From: Bradyrhizobium elkanii WSM2783
GTDB lineage: Bacteria; Pseudomonadota; Alphaproteobacteria; Rhizobiales; Xanthobacteraceae
Reading direction: 5' to 3'
Length of the DNA: 64,000 nt
Assembly (NCBI RefSeq): GCF_000472865.1
Contig: NZ_AXAP01000003.1
Location: 27,226 to 91,225, forward strand
Within the stretch, counting starts at the first letter, position 1; each line of letters opens with the position of its first letter. The position numbers and the translations under genes are program-made. The notes below the pieces were generated by a model, which was not told the origin of the DNA, did not search any database, and saw nothing but the letters and a program-made list of their open reading frames with translations. This document shows, one piece after another, positions 1 through 9,895 of the stretch.

Positions 1-1599
1 GCCACCTATAACCGTCCCAACGTCACGCTAGTGAATTTGAGGCAGGAGCCGATCAAGGAGATCACCGCGACCGGCATCACGACCGACAAGCGCAGCTTCG
101 ATCTCGATGTGATCGTGTTCGCCACCGGCTTCGACGCCATGACCGGCGCCATCAAGGCCGTGCATCCGATCACGGGGCGTGATGGAAAATCGCTGTCCGA
201 CGTCTGGGCTCAGGGACCGCAGACCTATCTCGGGCTCACCGTTGCCGGATTTCCCAATTTGTTCATGATCACGGGGCCGGGCAGCCCGTCGGTGCTGTCG
301 AACATGGCGGTGTCGATCGAGCAGCACATCGACTGGGTGGTCGATCGATTGACCGCATTGCGCGAAGCGGGCTTCACCACGATGGAAGCCACCGAGACGG
401 CGCAGGCCGGCTGGGCGCGGCACATGGCCGACTGCGCGACGGTCACGCTGCACCGGCTCGCCAACACCTGGTACACGGGCGCGAACGTTCCGGGCAAGGC
501 GCGCGGCGTGATGCCCTATACCGGCGGCGTCGGCCCGTATCGCAGCATCTGCAACGAGATCGTCAGCCGCGGCATGCTCGGCTTCAGGCTCACGGGTCCG
601 AACGTTGCCGAGCAATGCAATGACGGCGAGGTCGTTCGCCTGCAGCCGGATGTGCGGCTGGTGCTGAACATGCTGGCGGATATGAAGTTGCCGCCGATCG
701 AGTCCCTCGGCGCCCAGGGCGCGCGCGACTTCCTTGACGAGTTCAACAAGGGCCGTCCCGCGGGCCGGCCGGTCGGCGAGATCGTCGACGGCACGCTTCC
801 CGGCAATGACGGTCCGCTGCCTTATCGGCTCTATCGGCCGGCGACGCCGGGACCGCATCCGATCGTGGTCTATTTCCACGGCGGCGGCTGGGTGCTCGGC
901 GACGAGCAATCGGACGAACCGTTCTGCCGCGACATGTGCCGGCGCAGCGGAATGATCTTCGTCAGCGTCGGCTATCGGCATGCGCCCTGGCATCGCTTCC
1001 CGACGGCAGCGGAGGACGGCTTTGCCGCGACGCGCTGGATTGCTGAGCATGCGGCCGAGCTCGGCGGTGCGACAGGACCGGTGCTGGTCGCCGGCTGGAG
1101 TGCCGGTGCCAACATCGCGGCGGTCACCTGCCAATTGGCGCGCGATCGCGGCGGCCCCGAGATTGCGGGCCAGCTCCTGCTGACCCCGGTCACCGACTGC
1201 ACGTTCGAAAGGCCGTCGTATGCCGAGAATGCGACGGACTATTTCGTGACGCGTTCGCTGATGTATTGGTTCTGGGATCTCTACTGCTCGCCCGGCGACC
1301 GCACCGATCCGCGCGCCTCGCCGCTACGCGGCAAGCTGGAGGGCTTGCCCCCGGCCTTCGTGGTGACCTGCGAGTTCGATCCGCTGCGTGACGAGGGCAT
1401 GGCGTATGCCGAAGCGCTCGCCGCTGCCGGCGTGCCGGTCGAGCAGCTCAACGCGCGAGGTCACTTCCACTGTTCCTTCACCATGGTCGACGTGATCATC
1501 ACCGGTGTGAGCGGGCGCGTGCGGATGGCCGAAGCCTTGCGACGGTTCGCCGGGCTGGGTGACGAGGGGGCGGTGCCTATCGCTGTGGCCGCGGAGTAG
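1..1599 (+). CDS. Baeyer-Villiger-type flavin monooxygenase fused to alpha/beta-hydrolase (5' end outside window)
   Basis: The reading frame is open from base 1, so the N-terminal part with the FAD and NADPH Rossmann motifs lies upstream of the window. Residues 1-200 (numbered from base 1) match the C-terminal part of cyclohexanone monooxygenase-like proteins, including the ATGFD motif. From about residue 235 the chain continues without a stop into a hormone-sensitive-lipase-type hydrolase: oxyanion motif HGGGW (H293), nucleophile elbow GWSAG (S367), then D460 and H488 as the likely triad. The family logic is ketone to ester by oxygen insertion, followed by ester hydrolysis, both on one polypeptide. 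The two domains are clear; the substrate is unknown. Confidence 0.88.
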   Translation, partial: ATYNRPNVTLVNLRQEPIKEITATGITTDKRSFDLDVIVFATGFDAMTGAIKAVHPITGRDGKSLSDVWAQGPQTYLGLTVAGFPNLFMITGPGSPSVLSNMAVSIEQHIDWVVDRLTALREAGFTTMEATETAQAGWARHMADCATVTLHRLANTWYTGANVPGKARGVMPYTGGVGPYRSICNEIVSRGMLGFRLTGPNVAEQCNDGEVVRLQPDVRLVLNMLADMKLPPIESLGAQGARDFLDEFNKGRPAGRPVGEIVDGTLPGNDGPLPYRLYRPATPGPHPIVVYFHGGGWVLGDEQSDEPFCRDMCRRSGMIFVSVGYRHAPWHRFPTAAEDGFAATRWIAEHAAELGGATGPVLVAGWSAGANIAAVTCQLARDRGGPEIAGQLLLTPVTDCTFERPSYAENATDYFVTRSLMYWFWDLYCSPGDRTDPRASPLRGKLEGLPPAFVVTCEFDPLRDEGMAYAEALAAAGVPVEQLNARGHFHCSFTMVDVIITGVSGRVRMAEALRRFAGLGDEGAVPIAVAAE

Positions 1600-1619
1600 C
1601 GGGACAAGGTAGGGCACTT

Positions 1620-1772
1620 ACCTTCTCCCCTTGTGGGAGAAGGTGGTGCGCATGCAATGCGCGACGGATGAGGGGTTGTCTTCGCGAGCGACGGTGCGTG
1701 TGGGGAGAACCCCTCACCCAAGCGAGTTCCTGGTTGGCGCCGGAGTAGCCCTCTCCCACAAGGGGAGAGGGC
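1620..1772. repeat. Palindromic intergenic repeat element
   Basis: This gene-free stretch is bounded by two hairpins. The left has 10-bp arms (ACCTTCTCCC at 1620-1629 and its complement at 1635-1644). The right has 10-bp arms (GCCCTCTCCC at 1748-1757 and its complement at 1763-1772). Between them, GAGGGGTT and AACCCCTC form another inverted pair. The same plan recurs at 25679-25806 and 47631-47775, so this is a dispersed family. The remaining bases between 1600 and 1856 show nothing coding. Confidence 0.75.
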
Positions 1773-1856
1773 ACAACAACTGGCATCGCGCAAGATGGGC
1801 ACAGTGTGAGCCGCGGATGCCTCCGCTCTTCGAGCTCCGGCGAAAAGCTAATCCGC

Positions 1857-2951
1857 CTACGGCTCCGTCGTCCGCCTCGATGTGGCGAAGATTTCCCAGC
1901 TCACCATGAAGATGGCGGCGATCAACGGGCCGATGACGAAGCCGTTCAGACCGAAGACTTCGATTCCGCCGAGCGTGGAGATCAGCACGACGTAATCGGG
2001 CAGCTTGGTGCCCTTGCCGACCAGGAAGGGACGCAGCAGATTGTCCACCAGGCCGATGACGAGCACGCCATAGGCAATAAGACCGAGGCCCTGCCATATG
2101 GCGCCGGTGGCCAGGAAATAGATGGCAACAGGAATCCAGACCAGTCCGGCGCCGATCGCCGGCAATAGCGACAGGAAGGCCATCAGCACGGCCCACAAGA
2201 TCGGCGCGTGAACGCCCAAGAACCAGAACGCCAGTCCGCCGAGCGCGCCCTGGGCCATCGCGACCAGCACGCCACCCTTGACGGTGGCGCGGACGACATC
2301 GGCGAAGCGCGTGAACAGCGCGGACTTCCGATCGGCCTCGAGTGGAACGGCCTCCCTGATCCTATCAGCCACTGCCTTGCCGTCGCGCAACAGGAAAAAC
2401 AGAAGATACAGCATGATGCCCAGGCTGATCACGAAGTCGAATGTGTTCATCCCGATGCTGAGCGCCTGAGGCGCCAGGACCTGTCCGCCCTTCATGAGGC
2501 CGGACGTCAACGCTTCGCGCAGGGCCGAAAGATCGCCCAGATTGAAGCGATCCAGCCAGCCGGTCGCCCACGCAGGCAGCGCATCGAAAACCCGCTGGAC
2601 GTAGGCGGAGAAGTTGTACTCCCCGGACTGGATCTTTGCGTAAAGACCGGCAGCTTCTCGAGCCAGGGAGGTCGCGATGATCGCGAGCGGCAGCAGCACC
2701 ATCGCGATGATAAGCAGGACCGTGATCGAGGCGGCGAGGGTCTCCCTTCCGCCCACCGATCTCAATATCCTCCGGTTGGCCGGCGCAAAGATGACGGCCA
2801 CGACGATGGCCCAGAGCACCGCGCCATAGAACGGCTGCAGGATCCAGGCGAACGCCAGGGTGACGACGAACAGCAGCAGCAGGAAACCCTGGTCTTCAAT
2901 CCTTCGCACGGCCGTCTCGCTTTCACCTTTGCTGCGCCGCTGTCGATACAA
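1857..2951 (-). CDS. AI-2E family transporter-like membrane protein
   Basis: A 364-residue polytopic inner-membrane protein. Hydrophobic segments near residues 25-65 are followed by a soluble middle part and a C-terminal cluster of long helices, as in the AI-2E/PerM family (TqsA, YdiK relatives). Length is normal for the family. Known members export autoinducer-2 or act as Na+/H+ antiporters, so the substrate cannot be named here. The longest frame begins at a TTG with no clear ribosome-binding site. A GTG at 2909, 14 codons in, is an alternative start just before the conserved sequence. It is convergent with the monooxygenase gene. Confidence 0.8.
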   Translation of the reverse strand: MYRQRRSKGESETAVRRIEDQGFLLLLFVVTLAFAWILQPFYGAVLWAIVVAVIFAPANRRILRSVGGRETLAASITVLLIIAMVLLPLAIIATSLAREAAGLYAKIQSGEYNFSAYVQRVFDALPAWATGWLDRFNLGDLSALREALTSGLMKGGQVLAPQALSIGMNTFDFVISLGIMLYLLFFLLRDGKAVADRIREAVPLEADRKSALFTRFADVVRATVKGGVLVAMAQGALGGLAFWFLGVHAPILWAVLMAFLSLLPAIGAGLVWIPVAIYFLATGAIWQGLGLIAYGVLVIGLVDNLLRPFLVGKGTKLPDYVVLISTLGGIEVFGLNGFVIGPLIAAIFMVSWEIFATSRRTTEP

Positions 2952-3150
2952 CGAACCCGGCGCCGACTTTGTTCACGGCCTGTATATTGCTTTATTGCGT
3001 CCCGGTCCCCTCGAAAAAATCGCGCTCGCTTGCGCACGGCGTCGCAGCCCGCTGCCATTCTCCCACAAGATGCCTCCGTCCCATTTGCCGGAGATGTCGC
3101 ATCGTACAAACGCGGTCATAGTCCGCCCGAAAAAGAAACGTGGAGGAAAC

Positions 3151-4443
3151 ATGACCGAGAGTGCCGTTGAGACGATAGCGTCGGAGGTCGCGGAGGGCGG
3201 GGCGGTATCGCCCAGGAAAGTGTTCTGGGCGACCTGGTTCGGATGGATGCTCGATGGCTTCGACTCCTCCATGTACAGCTACATCCTGGTCGGCGCGCTC
3301 TCGGAATTGTTGCCGGCGAGCGGGATCGAGGCGAATCACGCCAATATCGGCATTTATGGCGGCCTCCTGTTCTCGATCTTCATGCTCGGCTGGGCTTGCT
3401 CGATGGTGTGGGGCTGGGCGGCTGACCGCTATGGCCGGGTCCGGATCATGTGCTGGACGGTGCTGGTCTATTCGTTGTTCACGGCACTGTGCGGCCTTGC
3501 GACCGGCGTCGTCATGTTCGCCCTGTTTCGCTTCATGGCCGGTTTCGGTGTCGGCGGCGAATGGGCGGCGGGCACGCCGCTACTGCAGGAATCCGTGCCC
3601 GAACACACAAGGGTGCGGCTCGCCGGCTGGCTGCACACGGCAACGCCGACCGGACTGTTTCTCGCCGCAGCCGTCACGCTGATCGGGGGAAGCCTGCTCG
3701 GCTGGCGCGGCATGTTCATGCTCGGCATCTTGCCTGCGCTCTTGATCGCGTACTTGCGCAGAAATATTCCTGAGCCGGCGCACAGCCGCGCATCCAAGAC
3801 GAAGACCTCGCTTGCGGCGCTGTTCTCGGGCGCGCAAGCGCGCACCACATGGGCGGCAGCGCTGATGATGGCCTGCATCATCTTCGGCCTATGGTCATCC
3901 AACTTCTGGGCGCCGACGGTCATCATCACCAAGCTCACCGCGGCGGGCGCAACGCCAGCCCATGCGCAGCAGATGGGCGCGGTGGCCGGTCTCATCACCA
4001 ATGTCGGCACGCTGGCCGGTTGCCTGCTGATGCCCTGGATCACCGGCTGTCTCGCGAGCCGCCGCCGGACGGCGGTGCTGTTCTTCATGGGCTCGCTGAT
4101 CTCGGTGGTGGTGAGCTACGAGATCGCCATCGCGCGTCTCGACAATCTCGCGCTGTTCCTGGTCCTGCTTCCCGTGCTCGGCTTCTTCACCAACGGCGTG
4201 TTCGGCCTGTTCACGATCTGGCTGCCGGAGATGTTCCCGACCGCCTTGCGGGGATCCGGCTCCGGCTTCGCCTTCAGCATGGGACGCGTATTGGGCGCGG
4301 CCGGCCCGACCCTGATCGGCGCGCTCGCCGCAAAGACCGGGAGCTATCCGCTCGCGATCTCGCTGCTGTCGCTGATCTACGTGGTCGGCCTGCCCTTCAT
4401 CGCGATGGCGCCCGAGACGGCGGGGAAGCCGCTGGCAAGATGA
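3151..4443 (+). CDS. MFS transporter, sialate/aromatic-acid:H+ symporter type
   Basis: A 430-residue inner-membrane carrier of the major facilitator superfamily with about 12 hydrophobic segments. The start is ATG 3151, placed just behind the strong ribosome-binding site GGAGGAAAC; the frame is open further upstream but that part does not look like protein of this family. GWMLDGFDSS in helix 1 is typical of the SHS and AAHS families, and GWAADRYGR in loop 2-3 is the MFS motif A. Such carriers import carboxylates by proton symport. No catabolic gene next to it fixes the substrate; the monooxygenase-hydrolase 1.5 kb upstream is only a suggestion. Confidence 0.85.
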   Translation: MTESAVETIASEVAEGGAVSPRKVFWATWFGWMLDGFDSSMYSYILVGALSELLPASGIEANHANIGIYGGLLFSIFMLGWACSMVWGWAADRYGRVRIMCWTVLVYSLFTALCGLATGVVMFALFRFMAGFGVGGEWAAGTPLLQESVPEHTRVRLAGWLHTATPTGLFLAAAVTLIGGSLLGWRGMFMLGILPALLIAYLRRNIPEPAHSRASKTKTSLAALFSGAQARTTWAAALMMACIIFGLWSSNFWAPTVIITKLTAAGATPAHAQQMGAVAGLITNVGTLAGCLLMPWITGCLASRRRTAVLFFMGSLISVVVSYEIAIARLDNLALFLVLLPVLGFFTNGVFGLFTIWLPEMFPTALRGSGSGFAFSMGRVLGAAGPTLIGALAAKTGSYPLAISLLSLIYVVGLPFIAMAPETAGKPLAR

Positions 4444-4468
4444 GGTCAGGCGCGCGCTTCGGCTCGCA

Positions 4469-7400
4469 TCATTCGGCCGGCTCCGGAACGGGCGCCTTGC
4501 TCACCGTCGCCGGTGCTGCGGCCGGCGGACGTGATTGGTCCGGATCGTCGGAAGGCAGGCCGAAGCCTTTGACGATGCCGAAGATCGCGGGGATCACGAT
4601 CAGCGTCAGCAGCGTCGAGGAGACCATGCCACCGATCATGGGCACCGCGATCCGCTGCATGATCTCCGAGCCCGTGCCGGTGCTCCACATGATCGGCAGC
4701 AGTCCGGCCATGATCGCAACCACCGTCATCATCTTCGGCCGCACGCGCTCGACCGCGCCTTCCATGATGGCATCGCGCAGGTCGGCCCTAGTCAACGCGC
4801 GTCCCTCGACGGCGCGACGCTCCCTGATTTCGGCCAGCGCCTGGTTGAGATAGATCAGCATCACGACGCCGGTCTCGGCGGCAACGCCCGCGAGCGCAAT
4901 GAAGCCGACCGCGACGGCAACCGAAAGGTTGAAGCCGAGCCACCACATCAGCCAGAGACCGCCGACCAGCGCGAAAGGCAGCGACAGCATGACAACGCCC
5001 GTTTCGGTGACCGAGCGGAAATTGAGGTAGAGCAGGAGGAAGATGATCAGGAGCGTTGCCGGCACGACGATCTTCAGGCGCGCCATCGCACGCTCGAGAT
5101 ATTCGTACTGGCCGCTCCAGATCACATAATAGCCGGGCGGAAACTGGATGCTTGCCTGCACCGCTTGCTGCGCCTCAGTGACGTAGCCGCCGAGGTCGCG
5201 GTCGCGGATGTCGACATAGATGTAGGTCGCAAGCTGCCCGTTCTCGGTGCGGATCGAGGTCGGACCGCGCGCCGGCTGGATCGTCGCGACCTCGCCGAGC
5301 GGCACCGCGCCTCCCGCCGGCATCGGCACCAGGATGTCGCTCCCGATCGCCTTCGGATTGTCACGGAGGTCGCGCGGATAGCGCATATTGACGGTGAAGC
5401 GCTGCCGGCCTTCAACTGTCGTCGTCACCGTCTGTCCGCCGAGCGCGGTTGCGATCGTATCCTGTACGTCCTGGACCGACATGCCGTAGCGCGCCAGCGC
5501 CGTGCGGTCCGGAGTGATCTCGAGATAATAGCCGCCGATGCCGCGCTCGGCATAAGCCGATGATGTTCCCGGGAGTGCCTTCAGAACCTGCTCGATCTGC
5601 TTGGCGAGACGATCGATCTCGACCAGGTCGGTACCAACGACTTTCAAGCCGATCGGCGTGCGGATGCCGGTCGAAAGCATGTCGATGCGCGCCTTGATCG
5701 GCATGGTCCAGGCGTTGGAGACACCTGGGAACTGCAGCGCCTTGTCCATCTCCGCGATCAGGCTGTCTACGGTGACTCCCGCCCGCCATTGCTCCTTGGG
5801 CTTGAGGTTGACGATGGTCTCGAACATCTCGGTCGGCGCGGGATCGGTCGCGGTCGCCGCCCGTCCGGCCTTGCCGTAGACTGAGGCAACTTCGGGGAAC
5901 GAGCGGATGATGCGATCCTGCATCTGCATCAGCTCGGCGGCTTTTGTCACGGAGATGCCGGGCAGCGTGGTCGGCATGTAGAGCAGGGTGCCTTCATTCA
6001 GGTTCGGCATAAATTCCGTGCCGAGCTGTCGCGCCGGCCAGACCGTCACGGCGAGGACGACGAGCGCGAGCAGCACCACCAGCGTCTTGGCACGCAATAC
6101 GCTCTTGATGATGGGCCGATAGATCCAGATCAGGAAGCGGTTGATCGGATTCTTGTGCTCCGGAACGATCTTGCCGCGGACGAAGATCACCATCAGCGCC
6201 GGCACCAGCGTGACCGAGAGCAGCGCGGCGGCCGCCATCGCAAACGTCTTGGTGAAGGCAAGCGGGCTGAACAGACGGCCCTCCTGCGATTCCAGCGTGA
6301 AGATCGGCATGAAGGAAACGGTGATGATCAACAGGCTGAAGAACAGCGCCGGCCCGACTTCGGCGGCGGCGTCGATCAGGATCGAGACGCGGGACTGGCC
6401 GGGCCTGGCCCGCTCGAGATGCTTGTGGGCGTTCTCGATCATGACGATGGCGGCGTCCACCATGGCGCCGATCGCAATGGCGATGCCGCCGAGACTCATG
6501 ATGTTGGAGCCGATGCCGAGCAGCTTCATCGCGCCGAACGCCATCAGCACGCCGACCGGCAGCATCAGGATCGCGACCAGCGCGCTGCGGACATGGAGCA
6601 GGAACACGATGCAGACGACGGCGACGACGATGCTCTCCTCGACCAGCGTGTGCTTCAAGGTATCGATGGCGGCATTGATCAGGTTCGAGCGGTCGTAGAC
6701 CGGCACGATCTCGACCGATTTCGGCAGGCTGGTTGCGATCTCCTTGAAACGCTTCTTGACGTTCTCGATGACGTCGAGCGCATTGACGCCGAAGCGCTGC
6801 AGTACGATGCCGCTGGCGACCTCGCCTTCGCCATTGAGCTCGGCGATGCCGCGCCGCTCGTCGGGGCCGAGCTCGACGCGGGCGACATCGCGCAGCAGCA
6901 CCGGCGTGCCGTTGGTGCTCTTGAGCACGATATTGCCAAGGTCGTTGACATCCTTGATGTAGCCCTTGCCGCGGATGACGTATTCGAATTCGGACAATTC
7001 GACGGTGCGGCCGCCGACATCGGCGTTGCTGGCGCGGATCGCCTCGCGCATCCTTTGCATGGTGATGCCGCGGTCGCGCATCCGCTGCGGATCGAGGATT
7101 ACGTTGTACTGCTTCACGAAGCCGCCGATGCTGGCGACCTCCGCGACGCCCTCGGCCTTGGCGAGCGCGAATTTCAGATTCCAGTCCTGGATCGTGCGGG
7201 TGTCGGCGAGGTTCAGCTCTTTCGAGATCACGGCGTATTGGTAGACCCAGCCGACACCTGTCGCGTCGGGTCCGATCGTCGGCGTTACGCCGGCCGGCAG
7301 GCGCGAGGATGCGCCATTGAGGAATTCGAGCACGCGCGAGCGCGCCCAATAGATATCGGTGCCGTCTTCGAAGATCACATAGACGAAGGAGACGCCGAAG

Positions 7401-7660
7401 AACGAGAAGCCGCGTACGACCTTCGACTTCGGCACCGTCAGCATTGCTGATGTCAAGGGATAGGTGACCTGGTCCTCGATCACCTGCGGCGCCTGGCCCG
7501 GATATTCGGTGTAGACGATCACCTGCGTGTCGGAGAGATCTGGGATCGCATCGAGCGGCAGATGAAGGAGCGCATAGAGCCCGGCCGCCGCGGCGAAGCC
7601 GGTGCCGAACAGCACCAGCAGGAGGTTACGTGCCGACCAGGCGATGAGACGGGCGATCAT
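4469..7660 (-). CDS. cusA: CusA/CzcA-type heavy-metal RND efflux pump
   Basis: A 1063-residue inner-membrane proton antiporter that drives metal export through a tripartite complex. It has the RND plan: first transmembrane helix at residues 8-30, a large periplasmic porter domain, helices 2-6, a second porter domain and a final helix bundle. The helix-4 signature GAMVDAAIVMIENAHKHLE is the HME-RND form. Start ATG 7660 overlaps the stop of the adaptor gene by four bases (ATGA). The open frame reaches upstream to 8287 but that part is antisense-style noise over the adaptor gene. Neighbouring CusF, cupredoxin and multicopper oxidase point to copper or silver rather than Co/Zn/Cd. It ends 25 bp from the convergent MFS gene. 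Confidence 0.93.
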   Translation of the reverse strand: MIARLIAWSARNLLLVLFGTGFAAAAGLYALLHLPLDAIPDLSDTQVIVYTEYPGQAPQVIEDQVTYPLTSAMLTVPKSKVVRGFSFFGVSFVYVIFEDGTDIYWARSRVLEFLNGASSRLPAGVTPTIGPDATGVGWVYQYAVISKELNLADTRTIQDWNLKFALAKAEGVAEVASIGGFVKQYNVILDPQRMRDRGITMQRMREAIRASNADVGGRTVELSEFEYVIRGKGYIKDVNDLGNIVLKSTNGTPVLLRDVARVELGPDERRGIAELNGEGEVASGIVLQRFGVNALDVIENVKKRFKEIATSLPKSVEIVPVYDRSNLINAAIDTLKHTLVEESIVVAVVCIVFLLHVRSALVAILMLPVGVLMAFGAMKLLGIGSNIMSLGGIAIAIGAMVDAAIVMIENAHKHLERARPGQSRVSILIDAAAEVGPALFFSLLIITVSFMPIFTLESQEGRLFSPLAFTKTFAMAAAALLSVTLVPALMVIFVRGKIVPEHKNPINRFLIWIYRPIIKSVLRAKTLVVLLALVVLAVTVWPARQLGTEFMPNLNEGTLLYMPTTLPGISVTKAAELMQMQDRIIRSFPEVASVYGKAGRAATATDPAPTEMFETIVNLKPKEQWRAGVTVDSLIAEMDKALQFPGVSNAWTMPIKARIDMLSTGIRTPIGLKVVGTDLVEIDRLAKQIEQVLKALPGTSSAYAERGIGGYYLEITPDRTALARYGMSVQDVQDTIATALGGQTVTTTVEGRQRFTVNMRYPRDLRDNPKAIGSDILVPMPAGGAVPLGEVATIQPARGPTSIRTENGQLATYIYVDIRDRDLGGYVTEAQQAVQASIQFPPGYYVIWSGQYEYLERAMARLKIVVPATLLIIFLLLYLNFRSVTETGVVMLSLPFALVGGLWLMWWLGFNLSVAVAVGFIALAGVAAETGVVMLIYLNQALAEIRERRAVEGRALTRADLRDAIMEGAVERVRPKMMTVVAIMAGLLPIMWSTGTGSEIMQRIAVPMIGGMVSSTLLTLIVIPAIFGIVKGFGLPSDDPDQSRPPAAAPATVSKAPVPEPAE

Positions 7661-8949
7661 GGTCGTCCTCCCATGCCGCTGGTCGACGATGTCTCCTGCG
7701 CGCTGCCACCTTGCGAAAAGCCCTTCAGCGCCGCCTTGAGGTTGCTCTCGGCGTCGATCAGGAAATTGGCCGAGGTCACGACGATGTCGTCTTCGCTGAC
7801 ACCCTCCGTGATCTCGACATAGCCGCCGCCGCGATGTCCGACCTTGACCTCGCGCGGCTCGAACCGGCCGCCGCCCTTGTCGATGATGACGGTCTGCCGG
7901 TTGCCGGTGTCGAGCACAGAGCTGTCGGGTACGGCGATCACGGGGTTCTGGCTGCCGACTTCGATCTCGGCATCGACATACATGTCGGGAAGCAGCGCGA
8001 GGTCGGCATTGTCGAGTTCGATCCGGAGGCGGACGGTGCGCGTCTCCCGGTTGACCTGCGGATAGATCACGCTGACCTTGCCGGCGAAAGCGCGGCCCGG
8101 AAAGCTGCGGGCACGCACGGTGACGGGCTGGCCGACCGCGACGCCGCCGACATCGCGTTCCGCCACGTCGACCACCGCCCAGACCAGCGAGGTGTCGGCA
8201 ACACGAAACAGCACGTCGCCGGGCTGCGCACGCATGCCCTCGATCGCATTGCGTTCCAGCACGATGCCGTCGCGCGGCGCCGACCATTCGATCACGATCG
8301 GGACGGCCTTGGTCTTTTCCATCGTCGCGATGGCGGCTTCCGGCACGTCGAGATTCATCAGCCGCTGCCGCGAGCCGCGGCCATAGCTTTCGATCGTCGC
8401 CGTGGTCTTCGAGGTGATGGTGGCGAGATATTCGGCGGCGGCCGATGAGACCGCCGGGCTATAGATCTCCATCAGCGGCTGGCCTTTTGTCACCCGGCTG
8501 CCGGTGGTCACATTGGCGACCTTCTGCACATAGCTTTCGGCGCGCATGGCGATGACGGAGACGCGGCGCTCGTCGAGCTGGATCGTGCCGGGCGCGCGCA
8601 CCAATGTGCTGACGATATGGAGCATCACCGGCTCGGACTTGACGCCGGTGCGCTGGATCCGGCCCGGCGACAGCCTGATCGAGCCGTCGTCGGTCTCCTC
8701 GCCGTCGTAGACGGGGATGTAGTCCATCCCCATCGAGTCCTTCTTCGGCGTCGGCGAGGTATCCGGCAGCCCCATCGGGTTGCGGTAGTATTTGATCTTG
8801 CGGGCGTTCGCAGGCGCGCCGCTTTCGGCGGCGACCGCGTGCGAGACGGTGTAAGGCGCGAGCTTCGACGGAAGTCCGCCGGCGAAAATGGCAAGACCCG
8901 CCGCTGCGAAGGTCGCAGCGGCGGCGCCGATCAGAATCGCGCGGGTCAT
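7657..8949 (-). CDS. cusB: CusB-type periplasmic adaptor of metal RND pump
   Basis: A 430-residue membrane fusion protein linking the RND pump to the outer-membrane channel. A signal-anchor helix covers residues 4-25. A heavy-metal-binding motif follows at about residues 54-80 (YRNPMG, KKDSMGMDYIPVY), with Met and Tyr residues as in CusB-family HMBD domains. The lipoyl/hairpin and beta-barrel domains come after it (the MRAESYVQKV segment begins the barrel-sandwich). It overlaps by four bases with both the upstream FixH-like gene (8946-8949) and the downstream pump gene (7657-7660), so the three are surely translated together. Metal-binding Met residues agree with copper or silver. Confidence 0.92.
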   Translation of the reverse strand: MTRAILIGAAAATFAAAGLAIFAGGLPSKLAPYTVSHAVAAESGAPANARKIKYYRNPMGLPDTSPTPKKDSMGMDYIPVYDGEETDDGSIRLSPGRIQRTGVKSEPVMLHIVSTLVRAPGTIQLDERRVSVIAMRAESYVQKVANVTTGSRVTKGQPLMEIYSPAVSSAAAEYLATITSKTTATIESYGRGSRQRLMNLDVPEAAIATMEKTKAVPIVIEWSAPRDGIVLERNAIEGMRAQPGDVLFRVADTSLVWAVVDVAERDVGGVAVGQPVTVRARSFPGRAFAGKVSVIYPQVNRETRTVRLRIELDNADLALLPDMYVDAEIEVGSQNPVIAVPDSSVLDTGNRQTVIIDKGGGRFEPREVKVGHRGGGYVEITEGVSEDDIVVTSANFLIDAESNLKAALKGFSQGGSAQETSSTSGMGGRP

Positions 8950-9353
8950 TTCTGCGCCGTGACGACGAGCTTGTTTTCGACCGCGCCGGTTTCGCCCTGC
9001 ACCTTGGCGCCGAGCGAAAGCTGCCAGCGGCCGGCCATGCCCAGGGTGGCCTTGAACTTGTACAGTCCTGGCTCGCCGCCGGGCACGGCGGTGACCTTGG
9101 TCGCCATCTCCTGCATGCCGTCAGGCGCCATATCCAGCCGTGTGGCGAAGATCACGGCATCCGGCACCGGCTTGCCGGTCTTCTTGTTGACCAGCCGAAC
9201 CGTGATGATCTTGTCTGCTCCCGCCTGGACGGTCTGATCGACCAGCTGGAATTCGTAATCCTTGATCTCGGCCCGCGCGGTGCCGGCCGTGCCCAGCATG
9301 GCCATGCCGATGAGCGCTGCCGAGACGGCGCGCCTGGTGTTGAACGATTTCAT
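8946..9353 (-). CDS. FixH/YtkA-like periplasmic protein in copper operon
   Basis: A 135-residue exported protein. Start ATG 9353 has a GAGGA box upstream; an earlier in-frame start at 9398 would add 15 unconvincing residues before the signal peptide. The signal peptide ends at AxA (GTARA) near residue 29. The rest is an all-beta FixH/YtkA-like domain (VDQTVQAGADKIITVRLVNKKTGKPV, then GLYKFKATLGMAGRWQL). FixH proteins take part in copper handling during cbb3 oxidase maturation; here the gene overlaps the cusB-type gene by ATGA, so a role in periplasmic copper or pump function is inferred. It has no metal-ligand cysteine. Confidence 0.8.
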   Translation of the reverse strand: MKSFNTRRAVSAALIGMAMLGTAGTARAEIKDYEFQLVDQTVQAGADKIITVRLVNKKTGKPVPDAVIFATRLDMAPDGMQEMATKVTAVPGGEPGLYKFKATLGMAGRWQLSLGAKVQGETGAVENKLVVTAQK

Positions 9354-9454
9354 TTTTCCATTCCTCGAAGTGCTTTGGTGTTGCTGCTCGCGCAGCACGT
9401 GTCATCCGCGCGGCGTCTCAAGCCACGCGGCAGCGCTCGGCGCCGTGACGCCGG

Positions 9455-9814
9455 TCAGGCCAAAGTTCGAGGGGGCTGGTCGGGAGGCGGGCGCGCCAGC
9501 CCGTCTGCGATGATGTCGTTGAGCGGACGGAGCTGTTCGCCCGGCCGTCGGATCACGTCCACCATGCTGGTCGATGGGCCGGCCAGCATGACCTGCATCA
9601 TGCAGATCGCAACCAGCGGACAATCCTGGCAAGCCGGACTCTTCTCTTTGTCCGGGCAGCAGGGCATGTCCGCCATGTCCTGATCGTCCGCCATCTGCAT
9701 GCCAGCGGACGACAGCATATGCTCCGCCGCTGCCGGGGTGGCGAGCGGCGCCAGGGTCAGGCTTGCCGTCACCAGCAGCGCGACCAGGAGCTTGAGCAGT
9801 TGGCGGATATCCAT
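9455..9814 (-). CDS. Small secreted Cys/Met-rich protein, copper operon
   Basis: A 119-residue protein with an N-terminal signal peptide (hydrophobic residues 6-30, cleavage likely after AAA). The mature part has five cysteines (52, 53, 62, 65, 71) in a CC-x8-C-x2-C-x5-C pattern and eight methionines between residues 33 and 76. This resembles a soft-metal-binding surface. I do not recognise a named family. It sits between the cusF-like and fixH-like genes, with gaps of 81 and 101 bp, all on the minus strand. A role as a periplasmic copper scavenger or sensor is inference from composition and context only. Confidence 0.65.
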   Translation of the reverse strand: MDIRQLLKLLVALLVTASLTLAPLATPAAAEHMLSSAGMQMADDQDMADMPCCPDKEKSPACQDCPLVAICMMQVMLAGPSTSMVDVIRRPGEQLRPLNDIIADGLARPPPDQPPRTLA

Positions 9815-9895
9815 AAGCCTAGTTTCTCACAAGTGGCCTGTCGCTGGAAGGTCCCGTCCTTCAAAAATTGCGGCGCCGCTTCCGGCCTGTTACGT

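Noticed and set aside
7661..8287. N-terminal extension of the CusA-type pump frame
   Set aside because: Runs over the adaptor gene in another frame; the pump has its normal N-terminus and an ATGA overlap at 7660.
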